64,000 bases of DNA from BOG-931 sp963781725 (GTDB lineage Bacteria; Pseudomonadota; Alphaproteobacteria; Rhizobiales; Xanthobacteraceae), in assembly GCA_963781725.1 (NCBI GenBank), contig CAWAGV010000002.1:1364001-1428000 (forward strand). The letters run 5' to 3'. The notes below the pieces were generated by a model. It did not search any database, had not been told where the DNA came from, and worked only from the letters and a program-made list of their open reading frames with translations. A program made the position numbers and the translations under genes. Below, piece after piece: positions 1 through 9,118 of the stretch (its first letter is position 1; each line of letters opens with the position of its first letter).

Positions 1-1052
1 GCGACGGCTACCGCTCGTCGTCGGCGAATGCCTATTTGAAGCCGGCGCGTAATCGCAAGAATCTGACCGTCGCCGTCAACGCCCATACCACGCGCGTCAT
101 CCTGCAGGGCCCGCGCGCCACCGGCGTCGAATACGTCCAGAACGGTCAGCGCGTGCGCGCCGAAGCGGCCAGGGAAGTCATTGTGGCTGCCGGCACCTTC
201 AACACGCCGCAGATCCTGATGCTGTCCGGCATCGGTCCCGCCGAACATCTGCGCTCGTTCGGCATCAGCGTGGCCGCCGACCTGCCAGTCGGCAAGAACC
301 TGCAGGACCATCTCGGCGCCTACATGAGCTACACGCGCAAGCAGCCGGGATCGTTCCATCGCGAGATGCGGTTCGACCGCATGGCGGTGAGCATGATCCG
401 GGCGTACTTCTTCGGCAGCGGACCGGGCACCGTGGTGCCGGGCGGGCTGCACGCCTTCATCAAGACGCGGCCGGAGTTGTCGGTGCCGGACATCGAATTC
501 ATGTTCCGCGGCACGTCGCACGCGCCGCATCTGTGGTTCCCGCTGGTGCGTCCGCCATTCCTCGATGGCTTCGGCATTCGTCCGACGCTGCTGCATCCCG
601 ACAGCCGCGGCGAAGTTTTGCTCGGCTCCGCCGATCCGATGAAGCCGCCGCGTATCGTCTATCGCTTCTTTACCGCGCCGAACGACCTGCCGACGCTGCG
701 GCAGGGCTTCAAGCTGGCGCGCGAGGTCGCGCTCGACAAGGCGATGGACCCGTATCGCGGCGACGAGATCAATCCCGGGCCGCAGGTCCAGACCGACGCC
801 GAGATCGATGCCTGGCTGAAGAAAGTTGTCATCACCGCGCATCACCCGGCGAGCACCTGCGCGATCGCGCCGGACGGCGTGCTCGATTCCGATCTCAAGG
901 TGCGCGGCGTTGAAGGTCTGCGCGTCTGCGATGCGTCCGCGATGCCCGATCTGGTGTCCGCTCACATCAATGCCGCCGTGCTGATGATGGCCGAAAAAGG
1001 CGCCGACCTGATCCGCGGCCGTCCCGCCCTGCCCGCAGCCGAAGCGGCGTAG
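1..1052 (+). CDS. GMC-family FAD oxidoreductase, C-terminal part (5' end outside window)
   Basis: The reading frame is already open at base 3 (DGYRSSSANAYL), so the gene begins upstream and the N-terminal FAD-binding Rossmann motif is missing. What remains is the C-terminal two thirds of a glucose-methanol-choline oxidoreductase. Visible features are the substrate-domain core (GTFNTPQILMLSGIGP, the GMC signature 2), the active-site His region HHPASTCAI, and the closing block LRVCDASAMPDLVSAHINAAVLMMAEK, which holds the second catalytic His/Asn. Family members oxidise alcohols such as choline or other primary alcohols with FAD; the substrate cannot be told from this part. The stop codon directly abuts the start of the next gene, suggesting co-transcription and translational coupling with the dipeptidase. 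Confidence 0.9.
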   Translation, partial: DGYRSSSANAYLKPARNRKNLTVAVNAHTTRVILQGPRATGVEYVQNGQRVRAEAAREVIVAAGTFNTPQILMLSGIGPAEHLRSFGISVAADLPVGKNLQDHLGAYMSYTRKQPGSFHREMRFDRMAVSMIRAYFFGSGPGTVVPGGLHAFIKTRPELSVPDIEFMFRGTSHAPHLWFPLVRPPFLDGFGIRPTLLHPDSRGEVLLGSADPMKPPRIVYRFFTAPNDLPTLRQGFKLAREVALDKAMDPYRGDEINPGPQVQTDAEIDAWLKKVVITAHHPASTCAIAPDGVLDSDLKVRGVEGLRVCDASAMPDLVSAHINAAVLMMAEKGADLIRGRPALPAAEAA

Positions 1053-2117
1053 ATGGCTTCCTCTCCGTCCGTTCCGATTTTCGACGGCCACAACGACGTG
1101 CTGCTGCGCCTGCACCGGCGCAGCGGCGGCGATCCGGTGGCTGCGTTCCTGCAAGGCGAGGAAGCCGGGCAACTGGATCTGGTCAAAGCCCGCGCCGGCG
1201 GATTTGCCGGCGGCCTGTTCGCGATCTTTGTGCCGCCGGTGCGGCGCAAGAACGGGGGCGGCGCGCCAAACAGCCTGACCGCCGCTGACGCGCCCGCGGT
1301 CGATCTCGCCGAGGCGCAACGCGTCACCTTCGCCATGGCGGCGCTGCTGCTGCGCATCGAGCGCGAGTCGCAGGGCCGCGTCCGCATTTGCCGCGGCACC
1401 GGCGATATCGAACAGTGCTTCGCCGACGGCACCCTCGCCGCGGTGCTGCACATCGAAGGCGCCGAAGCGATCGACGAGAATTTCGATGTGCTCAATGTGC
1501 TGCACGCGGCGGGCTTGCGTTCGCTCGGCCCGGTATGGAGCCGGCCAAATGCGTTCGGCCACGGCGTGCCGTTCCGCTGTCCGTCGTCACCGGATATCGG
1601 GCCCGGCCTGACCGATCTCGGCAAGGCGCTGGTCGCGGAATGCAACCGGCTGCGCATCATGATCGATCTGTCGCATCTCAACGAGAAGGGGTTTTGGGAC
1701 GTCGCCGCGCTCACTGACGCGCCGCTGGTCGCGACCCATTCCAACGCGCATGCGATCAGCCCGCATTCGCGCAATCTCACCGACAAGCAGCTCGCCGCGA
1801 TCTGCGAATCCGGCGGCATGGTCGGCGTCAATTACGCGGCGAGCTTCCTGCGTCCGGACGGCAAGCAGGACAAGGATACATCGCTGAATCTGATCGTGGA
1901 TCACGTCGCCTACCTGCTTGAGCATCTCGGCGAGGACGGCGTCGGTCTCGGCTCGGACTTCGACGGCGCCACGATTCCGGCAGAGCTCGGCAGCGCCGCC
2001 GGGCTGCAAATTTTGGTGGAGAAGATGCGCGAGCGGCAATTCGGCCAGGCGCTGATCGAAAAAGTTTGCTTCCGCAACTGGATGGGCGTGCTCGGCAGGA
2101 CGTGGCAAGCCGCCTGA
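1053..2117 (+). CDS. M19 (renal-type) membrane dipeptidase family zinc hydrolase
   Basis: 354 residues, the usual size for peptidase family M19. Metal-binding elements are visible in order: the N-terminal DGHND motif (HxD), the bridging Glu in LHIEGAEAI, the His of the ATHSNAHAI block, and the GLGSDFDGA segment near the C-terminus. These enzymes hydrolyse dipeptides with broad specificity, including D-residues at the C-terminal position, using a binuclear zinc site. No signal peptide is seen, so a cytoplasmic enzyme is likely. The ATG follows the preceding stop codon with no gap, so the oxidoreductase and dipeptidase are probably one operon. Close relatives are often annotated simply as dipeptidase; the natural substrate is unknown. 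Confidence 0.9.
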   Translation: MASSPSVPIFDGHNDVLLRLHRRSGGDPVAAFLQGEEAGQLDLVKARAGGFAGGLFAIFVPPVRRKNGGGAPNSLTAADAPAVDLAEAQRVTFAMAALLLRIERESQGRVRICRGTGDIEQCFADGTLAAVLHIEGAEAIDENFDVLNVLHAAGLRSLGPVWSRPNAFGHGVPFRCPSSPDIGPGLTDLGKALVAECNRLRIMIDLSHLNEKGFWDVAALTDAPLVATHSNAHAISPHSRNLTDKQLAAICESGGMVGVNYAASFLRPDGKQDKDTSLNLIVDHVAYLLEHLGEDGVGLGSDFDGATIPAELGSAAGLQILVEKMRERQFGQALIEKVCFRNWMGVLGRTWQAA

Positions 2118-2189
2118 CCGGACAATGCGGCGAACCGTCCGCAATGCCGCCAGCCATTCGTCGTCAACCCGCGTTACAATGCCATTCGC

Positions 2190-2909
2190 ATGCAGCGCCG
2201 TAAAAGCAGCAACCCCGGCGGAATTGCCTTGCCCTGGCGCCGCATCCTGCGCGGGCTTGCGATTGCCGTCATTGTGCTGCTGGCGCTGCCGTACCTGATC
2301 GCGCCGCTCTACCGTTTCGCCGATCCGGTCTCGACGCTGATGCTGTGGCGCCGGATCACCGGCCAACGCGTCGAACGGATCTGGATTCCGCTGGAGCGCA
2401 TCGCGCCGGCGCTGCCGCTGGCGGTGATCGGCGCCGAGGACGGCACCTTCTGCCATAACCGCGGCATCGATCTCGCCGCCATGCGCGAGGTGATGGAGCA
2501 ATCCGATGACGACGGCCCCTCGCGCGGCGCGTCGACTATCACACAGCAGGCGGCGAAGAACCTTTTCCTCTGGCAGGGCCGCAGCTTCGTACGAAAGGCG
2601 CTGGAGCTGCCGCTGGCGCTCTGGCTCAACATCGTGCTGCCGAAACGCCGGGTGCTGGAGATTTATCTCAATATCGTCGAGTGGGGGCCGAACGGCGAAT
2701 TCGGCGCCGAGGCGGCGTCGCGCTGGGCCTTCAACAAACCAGCGCGCAGTCTCAATACCCAGGAGGCCGCGGAACTCGCCTCGATCCTGCCCAATCCGGT
2801 CCGCCGCAGCGCCCGCACCCCGAGCCAGCTGGTGCGCCGGCTGGCGGGTGTTTACGTCCGCCGGTCCGCCGATTTTCCCAACCTGGATGCCTGTATCCGG
2901 GCCCACTAG
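2190..2909 (+). CDS. mtgA: monofunctional biosynthetic peptidoglycan transglycosylase
   Basis: 239 residues with one N-terminal membrane anchor (about residues 17-38) followed by a single GT51 glycosyltransferase domain and no transpeptidase domain, which defines MtgA. Motifs are clear: AEDGTFCHNRGID carries the catalytic Glu, GASTITQQAAKNLFLW is motif 2, and KRRVLEIYLNIVEWG plus FGAEAASRWAFNKPA are motifs 3 and 4. It polymerises lipid II into glycan strands at the outer face of the inner membrane. It sits just upstream of rpmF, an arrangement common in Hyphomicrobiales. Confidence 0.95.
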   Translation: MQRRKSSNPGGIALPWRRILRGLAIAVIVLLALPYLIAPLYRFADPVSTLMLWRRITGQRVERIWIPLERIAPALPLAVIGAEDGTFCHNRGIDLAAMREVMEQSDDDGPSRGASTITQQAAKNLFLWQGRSFVRKALELPLALWLNIVLPKRRVLEIYLNIVEWGPNGEFGAEAASRWAFNKPARSLNTQEAAELASILPNPVRRSARTPSQLVRRLAGVYVRRSADFPNLDACIRAH

Positions 2910-2965
2910 CGGTTTTTCGCTCGTTCTTCTATAAGCCCGCCAACCCCTGATCTGGAGAACGAGAA

Positions 2966-3151
2966 ATGGCCGTCCCCAAGCGAAAAACGTCGCCGTCGCG
3001 GCGCGGTATGCGCCGGTCCGCCGACGCGCTCAAAGCCCCGACCTATGTCGAAGACAAGGATTCCGGCGAGCTACGCCGCCCGCACCACATCGACCTGAAG
3101 ACCGGCATGTATCGCGGCCGGCAGGTGCTGACCAAGAAGACCGAGGCGTAA
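2966..3151 (+). CDS. rpmF: 50S ribosomal protein L32
   Basis: 61 residues starting MAVPKRKTSPSRRGMRRS, the invariant L32 start, and ending in a basic tail. The family is about 55-65 residues long. The protein lacks the zinc-binding Cys pairs of some L32 paralogues, as usual in alphaproteobacteria. A good Shine-Dalgarno (ggag) lies about 9 bases before the ATG. It is a structural component of the large ribosomal subunit and is placed after mtgA with a short gap. Confidence 0.97.
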   Translation: MAVPKRKTSPSRRGMRRSADALKAPTYVEDKDSGELRRPHHIDLKTGMYRGRQVLTKKTEA

Positions 3152-3159
3152 CCGTCAAC

Positions 3160-3315
3160 GGCGGACACCTTCGCTCATTCCCGTCCCCGATCTGGTCGGG
3201 GATAAACTCCAGCGGGATTTAGACGGCAGCGAAGGTCGCGTGGAGAATTCTCTGGGTCCCCGTTTTCGCGGGGACGAGCGGGTTCAACTAACGAGCGGGT
3301 TCAACTAAAGAGACA
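3160..3315. repeat. intergenic palindromes and a short direct repeat
   Basis: The gap after rpmF contains two small stem-loops: gtccccga-tctgg-tcggggat near 3182-3203, and gtccccg-tttt-cgcggggac near 3256-3275. They are followed by the 16-base segment gagcgggttcaactaa, which occurs twice in tandem (about 3278-3308). No poly-T tract follows, so these look like REP-type intergenic elements rather than an intrinsic terminator. Confidence 0.5.
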
Positions 3316-3321
3316 CGCCCA

Positions 3322-3741
3322 ATGTTCGCTCTCGGCTTCCCGCTGCTGCTCGTTCCCTTCGTCATCTACAACATCGTCGCTTTCATCTTCAGCCTGCCCA
3401 ACGAATTCTGGGTCGGGCCGGCGGCCACCGTGCACATGATGTCCGGTGTGGACTGGGTGCTGACCTGGGAAGATCTGCTGATCGCATTCAGCATCTTCCT
3501 GCTCTGGATCGAGATCATCAAAGCGACGCGGCTCGGCATGCGCTCGGTGATGGATCACATCCTGGCGATGGTGCTGTTCATCGGCATGCTGGTCGAATTC
3601 CTGCTGGTGCCGCGCGCCGCGACGTCGACGTTCTTCCTGATGATGGTCATCGCCCTGGTCGACGTGCTCGCCGGTTTCATTATCGGCATGCGCAGCGGAC
3701 GCCGGCAGATCGAAATTGACAGTCCCGAACGGGCCGCCTGA
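3322..3741 (+). CDS. conserved four-helix inner membrane protein of unknown function
   Basis: 139 residues with about four hydrophobic segments (residues 2-26, 50-68, 78-97 and 101-121) and a short basic C-terminal tail in the cytoplasm. No catalytic motif or known domain is recognised. A purine-rich Shine-Dalgarno (aaagaga) precedes the ATG. It converges, with no spacer, on the small leftward gene that ends at 3742. Members of this type occur as hypothetical membrane proteins in Hyphomicrobiales; no function is offered. Confidence 0.75.
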   Translation: MFALGFPLLLVPFVIYNIVAFIFSLPNEFWVGPAATVHMMSGVDWVLTWEDLLIAFSIFLLWIEIIKATRLGMRSVMDHILAMVLFIGMLVEFLLVPRAATSTFFLMMVIALVDVLAGFIIGMRSGRRQIEIDSPERAA

Positions 3742-3969
3742 TTACAGCGACTGCGCGAGCGTCCGGCCCGGCGGCGTCGGCCATTGGCCGAGTCCGCTGT
3801 AAGCGGCAGCAGCCTCGGCAGGCTCGGAGCGGCGGCGCAGGCGGGTCTGCGGCGCCTGAACCGCGGTCGCGATCAGATGCGCGACGAACGCCGCGTGCGG
3901 ACGGTTCCGCGAAAAAACCGGTGCACGATCGCGAACGGCAGATGTCAGAGGAACGAGAGCGCCGGACAT
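3742..3969 (-). CDS. small conserved hypothetical protein (75 aa)
   Basis: The leftward frame from ATG 3969 gives 75 residues. Its core (HAAFVAHLIATAVQAPQTR, then a basic RLRRRSEPAEA segment and a closing GQWPTPPGRTL) looks like a small hypothetical protein common in Bradyrhizobium-like genomes, where the block FxAHLIAT..QxPQTRxRRRAEP recurs; that recollection is the main support. There is no membrane segment and no signal peptide. The stop codon directly abuts the end of the upstream rightward gene. No strong Shine-Dalgarno is visible. Confidence 0.55.
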   Translation of the reverse strand: MSGALVPLTSAVRDRAPVFSRNRPHAAFVAHLIATAVQAPQTRLRRRSEPAEAAAAYSGLGQWPTPPGRTLAQSL

Positions 3970-4020
3970 CGATGCTATTGTCCCGATACGGGACACTCCT
4001 GGCCTTGTGCCAGGACACTC

Positions 4021-4068
4021 GCAAGCCGCATGCCGGGCAAGCCGCATGCCGGGCAAGCCGCATGCCGG
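4021..4068. repeat. three tandem copies of a 16-bp unit
   Basis: The unit gcaagccgcatgccgg is repeated three times, starting at 4021, 4037 and 4053, without interruption. Each unit contains the palindrome gcatgc. It lies in the non-coding gap upstream of the GGDEF/EAL gene. Confidence 0.8.
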
Positions 4069-4185
4069 AGATGACGTTTTGCGAAATATTTATGGTCCGT
4101 CTGTAGCTTGCCGCTTCAACTGCCGTCCGCAGCCGCCACACGCGGACGGCAACAAATCCAAAATGGGACGCAAAACGGGGCACAT

Positions 4186-5895
4186 GTGACCACCGGCGGT
4201 GAAACGATTCCTCCCGGCACGCCCGACGCGGCGCAGATCCTCCGCTCGATCGGCGAGGTCGCCTATGAGTGGCACATCGCCAGCGATGCCTTGTTGTGGG
4301 GCGAAAACGCCGCCGACGTGCTGCTGATCCGCGACCGCGCCGCAATGGCGAGCGGCAGCGGCTTCGCGCGGTTCCTCGACGCGGACAATGTGCAGGCGCG
4401 CTTCGACGCCGTCACCCAATCCGACAAGCGCGACGACGGCCACGGTGTCGCTTACCAGATCCAGTATGGCATCCGTCCCGAGCCGGGCTCCGACACGCGG
4501 CTGTGGGTCGAGGACAACGGGCGCTGGTTTGCCGGCGCCGACGGCAAGCCGGCCCGCGCCCACGGCCTGGTCCGGGTCATCACCGAGCGCTACGAGCACG
4601 AGCGCAAGCTGACCCATCTGGCGCGCTGCGATGGCCTGACCGGCGAACTCAATCGCCACCATCTCACCGAAGTGCTCGAAGACACCATCGACGACGCCAT
4701 CCGCTTTCGCTCGTCCTGCGGATTCCTGCTGGTCGCGATCGACAATCTCGCGCGCATCAACGAGTCCCACGGCTTCGACATCGCCGATCAGGTGATCGCC
4801 GCGGTCGCCAAACGGCTGCGCAGCCGAATGCGCGGCAAGGACACGCTGGGGCGCTATTCCGGCAACAAATTCGGCTTGGTGCTGCGCGACTGCACGCCGG
4901 ACGACATGGCGATCGCCGCCGAGCGGATGCTGGCCGGCATTCGCGACGAGATGGCGCCGACCTCGGCCGGGCCGATCGCGATCACCGTCACCATCGGCGG
5001 CATCACCGCGCCGCGCCACGCCCGCAGCGTGACCGAAGTGCTGACCCGGGTGCAGGAAACGCTCGATACCGCCAAGAACCGCCGCCGCGGCTCGTTCCTC
5101 GCCTTCCTGCCGAATATCGAGCGCGAGGCGCTGCGCCGCGAGAACATCCGCGCCACCGACGAGATCGTCGCCGCGCTCAACGAGCGCCGTATTTTCCTGG
5201 CTTACGAGACCGTGGTCGCGGCCGGCAGCCGCAAGGCTTCGTTCTACGAATGCCTGATGCGGATCAAGCGCGACGACGGCAGCCTGATCGCGGCCAATGA
5301 CATCATTCCGGTCGCCGAGCGGCTCGGGCTGGTGCGGCTGCTCGATCATCGCGTGCTCGAGCTCGTCATCGACGAGATGGCCGCGACGCCGGATTTGCAC
5401 GCGAGCTTCAACGTGTCGACGGCATCGACCACCGATCCCGACTGGTGGGCCGGACTGAACTCGCTGCTGCGCGCGCAAAGCGGCATCGCCGAGCGGCTCA
5501 TTGTCGAGATCACCGAGAGCGCAGCGATCCAGGACCTCGACGAAACCCGCGGCTTCGTGTCCCGCGTCAAGGGTCTCGGCTGCCGCATCGCCATCGACGA
5601 CTTCGGCGCCGGTTACACGTCGTTCCGCAATCTGCGCAAGCTCGGCGTCGATATCGTCAAGATCGATGGCGCCTTCGTGCACGACATGATGCGCTCCGAC
5701 GACGACCGCGCTTTCGTGCGCACGCTGATCGATCTCGCCAAGCGGCTCAAGCTGGTGACGGTCGCCGAGTGGGTGCAGGACGAAGACGTCGCCAGGACCC
5801 TGCAATCCTGGGGCTGCGATTACCTGCAAGGCGCGCTGATCGGCCTCGCCACCCCCGAGCGGCCGTGGCTCGGGGCGGCGCGCCAGGCAGTTTAA
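4186..5895 (+). CDS. PAS-GGDEF-EAL protein with degenerate GGDEF and altered EAL motif
   Basis: I place the start at GTG 4186, preceded by gggg; the frame stays open upstream to a TTG at 4108 but without a ribosome site. About 569 residues. Order of domains: a PAS-like N-terminal segment (roughly residues 10-140), a diguanylate cyclase domain, then a phosphodiesterase domain. The GGDEF signature is replaced by SGNKF (in GRYSGNKFGLVL), so cyclase activity is improbable. In the EAL domain the motif reads ECL (YECLMRI), but the downstream catalytic blocks EITES, AIDDFGAGYTSF and VKIDGAFV are intact, so c-di-GMP binding or hydrolysis remains possible. The protein is soluble. It is probably a c-di-GMP effector or phosphodiesterase gated by PAS. 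Confidence 0.88.
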   Translation: MTTGGETIPPGTPDAAQILRSIGEVAYEWHIASDALLWGENAADVLLIRDRAAMASGSGFARFLDADNVQARFDAVTQSDKRDDGHGVAYQIQYGIRPEPGSDTRLWVEDNGRWFAGADGKPARAHGLVRVITERYEHERKLTHLARCDGLTGELNRHHLTEVLEDTIDDAIRFRSSCGFLLVAIDNLARINESHGFDIADQVIAAVAKRLRSRMRGKDTLGRYSGNKFGLVLRDCTPDDMAIAAERMLAGIRDEMAPTSAGPIAITVTIGGITAPRHARSVTEVLTRVQETLDTAKNRRRGSFLAFLPNIEREALRRENIRATDEIVAALNERRIFLAYETVVAAGSRKASFYECLMRIKRDDGSLIAANDIIPVAERLGLVRLLDHRVLELVIDEMAATPDLHASFNVSTASTTDPDWWAGLNSLLRAQSGIAERLIVEITESAAIQDLDETRGFVSRVKGLGCRIAIDDFGAGYTSFRNLRKLGVDIVKIDGAFVHDMMRSDDDRAFVRTLIDLAKRLKLVTVAEWVQDEDVARTLQSWGCDYLQGALIGLATPERPWLGAARQAV

Positions 5896-5911
5896 CGCCT
5901 GCTTTAGGTAG

Positions 5912-6028
5912 CACGGTGTCGACCAGGGTCAGGGCTTCCTGTTCGGCAAGGCGATCCCGGGATCGCAGGTGCTTCAATTGCTGACGGCGTCGCCGCCGAC
6001 ACAACAGCAGCAACAACTGGTCGCATAA
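5912..6028 (+). pseudogene. C-terminal remnant of a second EAL domain
   Basis: After the stop of the preceding gene, a 38-codon frame reads HGVDQGQGFLFGKAIPGSQ and on through LLTASPPTQQQQQLVA to a stop codon at 6026-6028. VDQGQGFLFGKAIP matches the usual closing block of EAL domains (CD.xQGYLFGRPLP). An in-frame stop lies just upstream and there is no start codon, so this is a fragment. It suggests that a neighbouring or duplicated EAL gene was deleted here, or that the end of the upstream gene was rearranged. Confidence 0.6.
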
Positions 6029-6040
6029 TCTTTTCAGAAA

Positions 6041-6195
6041 CTTTCGGCGTAACCGCCGGATGGAAAACTTTCGGCGTAACCGCCGGATGGAAAACTTTCG
6101 GCGTAACCGCCGGATGGAAAACTTTCGGCGTAACCGCCGGCTGGAGATTTCCGGCGTAACCGCCGGATGGAAAGCTCCCGGCGTAACCGCCGGGT
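6041..6195. repeat. six tandem copies of a 27-bp hairpin-forming repeat next to phaR
   Basis: The unit is about 27 bp: a ctttcggcgtaaccgccgg core followed by atggaaaa. It recurs with starts at about 6041, 6068, 6095, 6122, 6148 and 6175. The first four copies are nearly identical and the last two are diverged. Each copy carries the inverted repeat cggcg-taac-cgccg, so the transcript could form a row of identical small hairpins. The array ends five bases from the phaR stop codon and would lie in the 3' untranslated part of phaR mRNA. Confidence 0.9.
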
Positions 6196-6199
6196 GCGG

Positions 6200-6793
6200 T
6201 TAGTTGCCGCTCAGCTTGTCGACCCTGCGCTGCATCTCTTCGAGCTGACGCTTGAGGTCGTCGATATCGCCACCCTTCGGTGGCGACTTTTCCGGTTCGC
6301 CACTGCCATCCTGGCCCTCGCGCCGCGTGAACGGCGTGAACATGGCGAAGGCGCGCTCGAACATTTCCATGTTCCGCCGCACTTGCTCTTCCAGGGCGCC
6401 GAACGGACTGCCGCCGAACGCCTGCGCCATCTGGTTGCGGAACTTTTCCTGCTCGCGGGTCAGCGACGCGATCGAGATATCGAGATAGCGCGGCACCAGC
6501 ATGCCCATGCTGTCGCCGTAGAAGCGGATCAACTGGCGGAGGAACGTGATGGGCAACAGATTTTGCCCTTCCTTGTTCTCCTGCTCGAAAATGATCTGCG
6601 TCAGCACCGAGCGGGTGATGTCCTCGCCGCTCTTGGCATCATAGACGACGAAATCCTCGCCGGTCTTGACCATCGAGGCGAGGTCTTCGAGCGTGACATA
6701 GGCACTCGTGCCGGTATTATAGAGCCGCCGGTTGGCGTATTTCTTGATCGTAACGGGCTCGGCGGTTTTGGTCGTCGTGCTGGTATCGGACAT
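6200..6793 (-). CDS. phaR: polyhydroxyalkanoate synthesis repressor PhaR
   Basis: 197 residues from the ATG at 6793 (MSDTSTTTKTAEP); the frame extends five codons further but this Met matches the family start. The N-terminal PHB/PHA accumulation regulator DNA-binding domain is clear: IKKYANRRLYNTGTSAYVTL and then LASMVKTGEDFVVYDAKSGED. It is followed by the conserved FRNQMAQAFGG region and a C-terminal coiled coil (DDLKRQLEEMQRRVDKL). PhaR senses PHB granules and represses phasin and its own gene. It is transcribed away from phaA-phaB, so the 205-bp divergent gap is the likely control region. Confidence 0.95.
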   Translation of the reverse strand: MSDTSTTTKTAEPVTIKKYANRRLYNTGTSAYVTLEDLASMVKTGEDFVVYDAKSGEDITRSVLTQIIFEQENKEGQNLLPITFLRQLIRFYGDSMGMLVPRYLDISIASLTREQEKFRNQMAQAFGGSPFGALEEQVRRNMEMFERAFAMFTPFTRREGQDGSGEPEKSPPKGGDIDDLKRQLEEMQRRVDKLSGN

Positions 6794-6998
6794 GCGACAA
6801 TCACCCAACTGTGCCGTTAAAGTAGGCGGTTTCGCAGGGCACGGCTACCGTTTTGTGATGCGTCCTTGCCGCACGGCAGCCTTGTCGAGGGCGGGGCACG
6901 TCCTTATGACATAGGGCAGATCGTCAAGCGGCCAGCCCGCACGCCGAAAGGCGGCACAGTAACCCGCCAAATAACCCAGAGCCCGGAAGGACTTTTCC
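6794..6998. promoter_or_regulatory. divergent phaR/phaA intergenic region with a TGCCG-CGGCA palindrome
   Basis: This 205-bp gap separates the starts of phaR and phaA and must hold both promoters. A perfect inverted repeat, tgccg-ca-cggca, lies at 6867-6878. PhaR proteins are known to bind GC-rich, TGC-containing sites, so this is a candidate operator; that assignment is inference. I see no confident -35/-10 pair. Confidence 0.3.
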
Positions 6999-8174
<1,176 letters not shown>

Positions 8175-8207
8175 GCAGCGACGGCCCGTTTTTAAAATCT
8201 CATTGTG

Positions 8208-8328
8208 CGTCATGGCCGGGCATAGACCGTCGAAGACGGGCGTGAACGCCCTTTTGCCCGGCCATCCACGTCTTTAAGCTCACTTAAAACGAAAGTCGTG
8301 GATGCCCGGCACGAGGCCGGGCATGACG
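8208..8328. repeat. REP-type palindromic intergenic element
   Basis: The segment is bounded by cgtcatggccgggc and gcccgg...gccgggcatgacg in opposite orientation, with internal hairpins (gacgggcgtgaacgcccttt and gcccggccatccacg versus cgtggatgcccggc). This is the architecture of the dispersed palindromic elements of Bradyrhizobium-type genomes. It lies between phaA and phaB and could affect mRNA stability. Confidence 0.7.
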
Positions 8329-8347
8329 AGGAGCCAGGGAGGACACG

Positions 8348-9073
8348 ATGGCCCGCGTTGCGTTGGTGACGGGTGGTACGCGTGGTATTGGCGCGGCGAT
8401 TTCCAGAGCGCTCAAGGCGGCCGGTTACAAGGTTGCCGCCAGTTACGCCGGCAACGATGAAGCCGCGCAGAAATTCAAGGCCGAGACCGGCATCGCCGTC
8501 TACAAATGGGACGTCTCGAACTACGACGCGTGCGGCGCCGGCGTCAAACAGGTCGAAACCGAAGTCGGCCCGGTCGAAGTGCTGGTCAATAATGCCGGCA
8601 TCACCCGCGACGCCATGTTCCACCGCATGAAGCCCGAGCAATGGACCGAGGTGATCACCACCAATCTCGGCTCGCTGTTCAACATGAGCCATCAAACCTT
8701 CGGCGGCATGCGTGACCGCAAATTCGGCCGTATCATTAACATCTCCTCGATCAACGGCCAAAAAGGCCAGATCGGCCAGGTGAATTATTCCGCCGCCAAG
8801 GCCGGCGAACTCGGCTTTACCAAAGCGCTGGCGCAGGAAGGCGCCCGCGCCGGCATCACCGTCAACGCGATCTGCCCCGGCTACATCGCCACCGACATGG
8901 TGAAAGCCATCGCCCCGGACGTGCTGGCAAAAAACATCCTGCCGTTGATTCCGATCGGCCGCCTCGGCGAGCCCGAGGAGATCGCGCGCTGCGTTGTGTT
9001 CCTTGCCTCCGACGATGCCGGCCTGATCACCGGCGCGACGCTGACGGCAAACGGCGGGCAGTATTTCGCCTGA
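8348..9073 (+). CDS. phaB: acetoacetyl-CoA reductase
   Basis: 241 residues, the classical length of PhaB. It is a short-chain dehydrogenase with the nucleotide motif TGGTRGIG, the NNAG block (VLVNNAGITRDAMFHRM, diagnostic of PhaB) and an intact Ser-Tyr-Lys set (NISSINGQKGQIGQVNYSAAKAGELGF). It reduces acetoacetyl-CoA to (R)-3-hydroxybutyryl-CoA with NADPH, supplying PHB synthase, which is not in this window. It lies downstream of phaA in the same orientation. Confidence 0.95.
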   Translation: MARVALVTGGTRGIGAAISRALKAAGYKVAASYAGNDEAAQKFKAETGIAVYKWDVSNYDACGAGVKQVETEVGPVEVLVNNAGITRDAMFHRMKPEQWTEVITTNLGSLFNMSHQTFGGMRDRKFGRIINISSINGQKGQIGQVNYSAAKAGELGFTKALAQEGARAGITVNAICPGYIATDMVKAIAPDVLAKNILPLIPIGRLGEPEEIARCVVFLASDDAGLITGATLTANGGQYFA

Positions 9074-9118
9074 GTTCCTATATGTCCGCGGCACGGGAAT
9101 TTCTGGCGGCGGAGCAGC

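Noticed and set aside
1587..2906. 439-codon leftward open frame opposite the dipeptidase and mtgA
   Set aside because: It is the complement of two genes with clear catalytic motifs; its composition (His, Arg, Gln-rich) is that of a GC-rich shadow.
6041..6195. possible CRISPR array
   Set aside because: The units are directly adjacent with no variable spacers and there are no cas genes.
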